Source: an uncultured Dorea sp.
Lineage (GTDB): Bacteria; Bacillota_A; Clostridia; Lachnospirales; Lachnospiraceae
Assembly (NCBI GenBank): GCA_948468495.1
Contig: CAOKJI010000162.1
Location: forward strand, 1-5,474
Length of the DNA: 5,474 nucleotides
Direction of reading: 5' to 3'
The first letter of the stretch is position 1, and every line of letters begins with the position of its first letter. A program made the position numbers and the translations under genes. Below, in pieces: positions 4,380 to 5,474 of the stretch. The notes beneath the pieces were generated by a model, which saw nothing but the letters and a program-made list of their open reading frames with translations, had not been told where the DNA came from and ran no database searches.

Positions 4380-5474
4380 TTATGAAACCACAGTACCCGT
4401 TACCGACGCATCGTCAATCGTAAGTTCTCCATTCACAAAGGCCTGTTCATCCTTTACCCGGCAGTCTTCCCTCTCAATGGCCCGGAATAATGTCAAATCC
4501 TCTTCAAATGCATTCAGCTCTCCCGCCATTGCAAAGTTCGATGAAATAATCGTCAGATGCTTTCTGTCGAAGAATTTGATTCCTTCTTTCAAATCTCCGA
4601 TAATCAACGGGATTTTCCGTTTCTTTGCAGTAGATACGTCGGAAGGCATATCCTGATTCGGAATAACCTCTACCGGAACAATTGTCGCTCCCGCACAGAG
4701 TCTTAATTTCATCGGGTCCGCAGGATTTGGCTGTAGGAGATATTTCCCTTCCGCATCTTTGAGCGTATCCAGATATTGCAGCCCGTCGTCATTCGTCACA
4801 ATCTTCGACGTTTGTTTAAACGCAGACCCCAGCGTAACATTCAACGTCTTTTTGATATCATCCAGTCCTTTTAACTCTGTTTTTTCCTTTGAGTTAATTA
4901 CATTTCTGATAATATTATTCCTGGTCACTCTGGATTCGTCGCCAATCCACGTTACCAGAACAGAGGTAATATTGGCGTCGGAATCTTCTAGCAGCTCGTT
5001 TGTCACCGGGAAATATCCTGCATACTTTTCAATCTCATATTTCATACGTTCAAACTGCGGAGTTCCCTTCTTTCCAATCTTTCCTCCTTCTCCCACCTTA
5101 ACAAATCCGGTCTGCTGCGTCCTCTTTTTAAAGGTTCTGGAACCCTTGTTTGTTGTTACGGTTTCCACATCTACCAGATGAATCAGGGACGCTTTTGCTT
5201 CCCGTCTCTCGTTAATTCTGGTCTGAATATCTTCCGGGACCGTATAGCCGCCGTCTGTGCTGCTTCCTTCGCTCATATCATTAGACACAAAAAATCCTCT
5301 TCTGGCCGCATTTGCAAATTCATGCACAGAATCTTTCGGGTTCCCTGGCTCCTCACTTTCGATTCCTCCTGAATCTGCAGTTCTGGCTCTGCCTGCTGCC
5401 GCCTGATTCCTCATCTGCTCCAGACCTTCGTCATCCAGATCTTTCAGCAAATCGAATTTATTCTGCAATTTTAC
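4380..5474 (-). CDS. Major capsid protein, HK97 fold (partial, N-terminus beyond the right edge)
   Basis: The frame runs from the right edge to a TGA at 4382-4380, giving 364 residues in the window. A TTG at 5468 is not a convincing start: no ribosome site precedes it and the frame continues open to 5474 (V-K before it), so the true start is probably outside. Counting from that TTG, residues 1-70 are charged and helix-prone and should belong to the scaffolding delta region. The capsid domain starts about residue 72 (DGGYTVPEDIQ). The E-loop region follows (ETVTTNKGSRTFKKRTQQTGFVKVGEGG), then the spine helix region (PVTNELLEDSDANITSVLVTWIGDESRVTRNNIIRNV), the LQYLDTLKDAEGKYLLQP segment that resembles HK97 gp5 WHNIALLKDNEGRYIF, and the P-domain end (FEEDLTLFRAIERED). 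It forms the icosahedral shell. Family call firm. Confidence 0.93.
   Translation of the reverse strand, partial: VKLQNKFDLLKDLDDEGLEQMRNQAAAGRARTADSGGIESEEPGNPKDSVHEFANAARRGFFVSNDMSEGSSTDGGYTVPEDIQTRINERREAKASLIHLVDVETVTTNKGSRTFKKRTQQTGFVKVGEGGKIGKKGTPQFERMKYEIEKYAGYFPVTNELLEDSDANITSVLVTWIGDESRVTRNNIIRNVINSKEKTELKGLDDIKKTLNVTLGSAFKQTSKIVTNDDGLQYLDTLKDAEGKYLLQPNPADPMKLRLCAGATIVPVEVIPNQDMPSDVSTAKKRKIPLIIGDLKEGIKFFDRKHLTIISSNFAMAGELNAFEEDLTLFRAIEREDCRVKDEQAFVNGELTIDDASVTGTVVS

Noticed and set aside
3902..4423. Plus-strand open frame of about 173 codons opposite the head closure and adaptor genes
   Set aside because: It is antisense to two genes with clear neck-family features, and its Pro/Ser/Tyr-rich composition is typical of a complement frame.

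Overview
The window is a slice of the head-to-tail morphogenesis operon of a tailed phage or prophage. All recognised genes lie on the minus strand, so transcription runs from position 5474 down to 1. The virion plan is a siphovirus with a long tail, an HK97-fold capsid and a type-1 neck module. The host looks like a low- to mid-GC member of the Bacillota, most likely a gut clostridium. The reasons are strong AGGAGG ribosome sites before nearly every gene, the phi13-type major tail protein, and a TP901-type tape measure with a wording typical of Clostridia phages. No integrase, repressor or host gene is in the window, so whether this is an integrated prophage cannot be seen directly.

Layout in order of transcription: major capsid protein (N-terminus beyond the right edge); neck genes in the standard order, namely adaptor/connector (gp6-like), head closure, HK97 gp10-like neck protein and tail completion protein; major tail tube protein; tail assembly chaperone. 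The chaperone is made in two forms by a -1 ribosomal frameshift (a G-like form and a longer G-T-like form). Next come a 57-residue membrane protein of unknown function, an intergenic stretch with a rho-independent terminator, and the tape measure protein, which runs off the left edge. From the capsid gene to the chaperone the genes are packed with gaps of about 20 bases or less, or with short overlaps. The tail genes work together in the usual way: chaperones coat the tape measure, tube subunits polymerise along it, the completion protein caps the tube, and the neck proteins join it to the filled head.

The part that departs from the standard plan is 1528-1845. A small membrane-protein gene sits between the chaperone and the tape measure. 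It has its own candidate promoter with a perfect TATAAT, its own strong ribosome site, and a terminator after it, and its base composition is more AT-rich than its surroundings. This is the layout of a moron, a gene inserted in a structural operon and able to be expressed from the lysogen. Phage HK97 carries a superinfection-exclusion moron (gp15) that, as I recall, occupies the corresponding place. The second notable element is a complete frameshift signal: an A AAA AAC slippery heptamer in the correct phase, a 7-base spacer and a 12-bp stem. No non-phage system was found.
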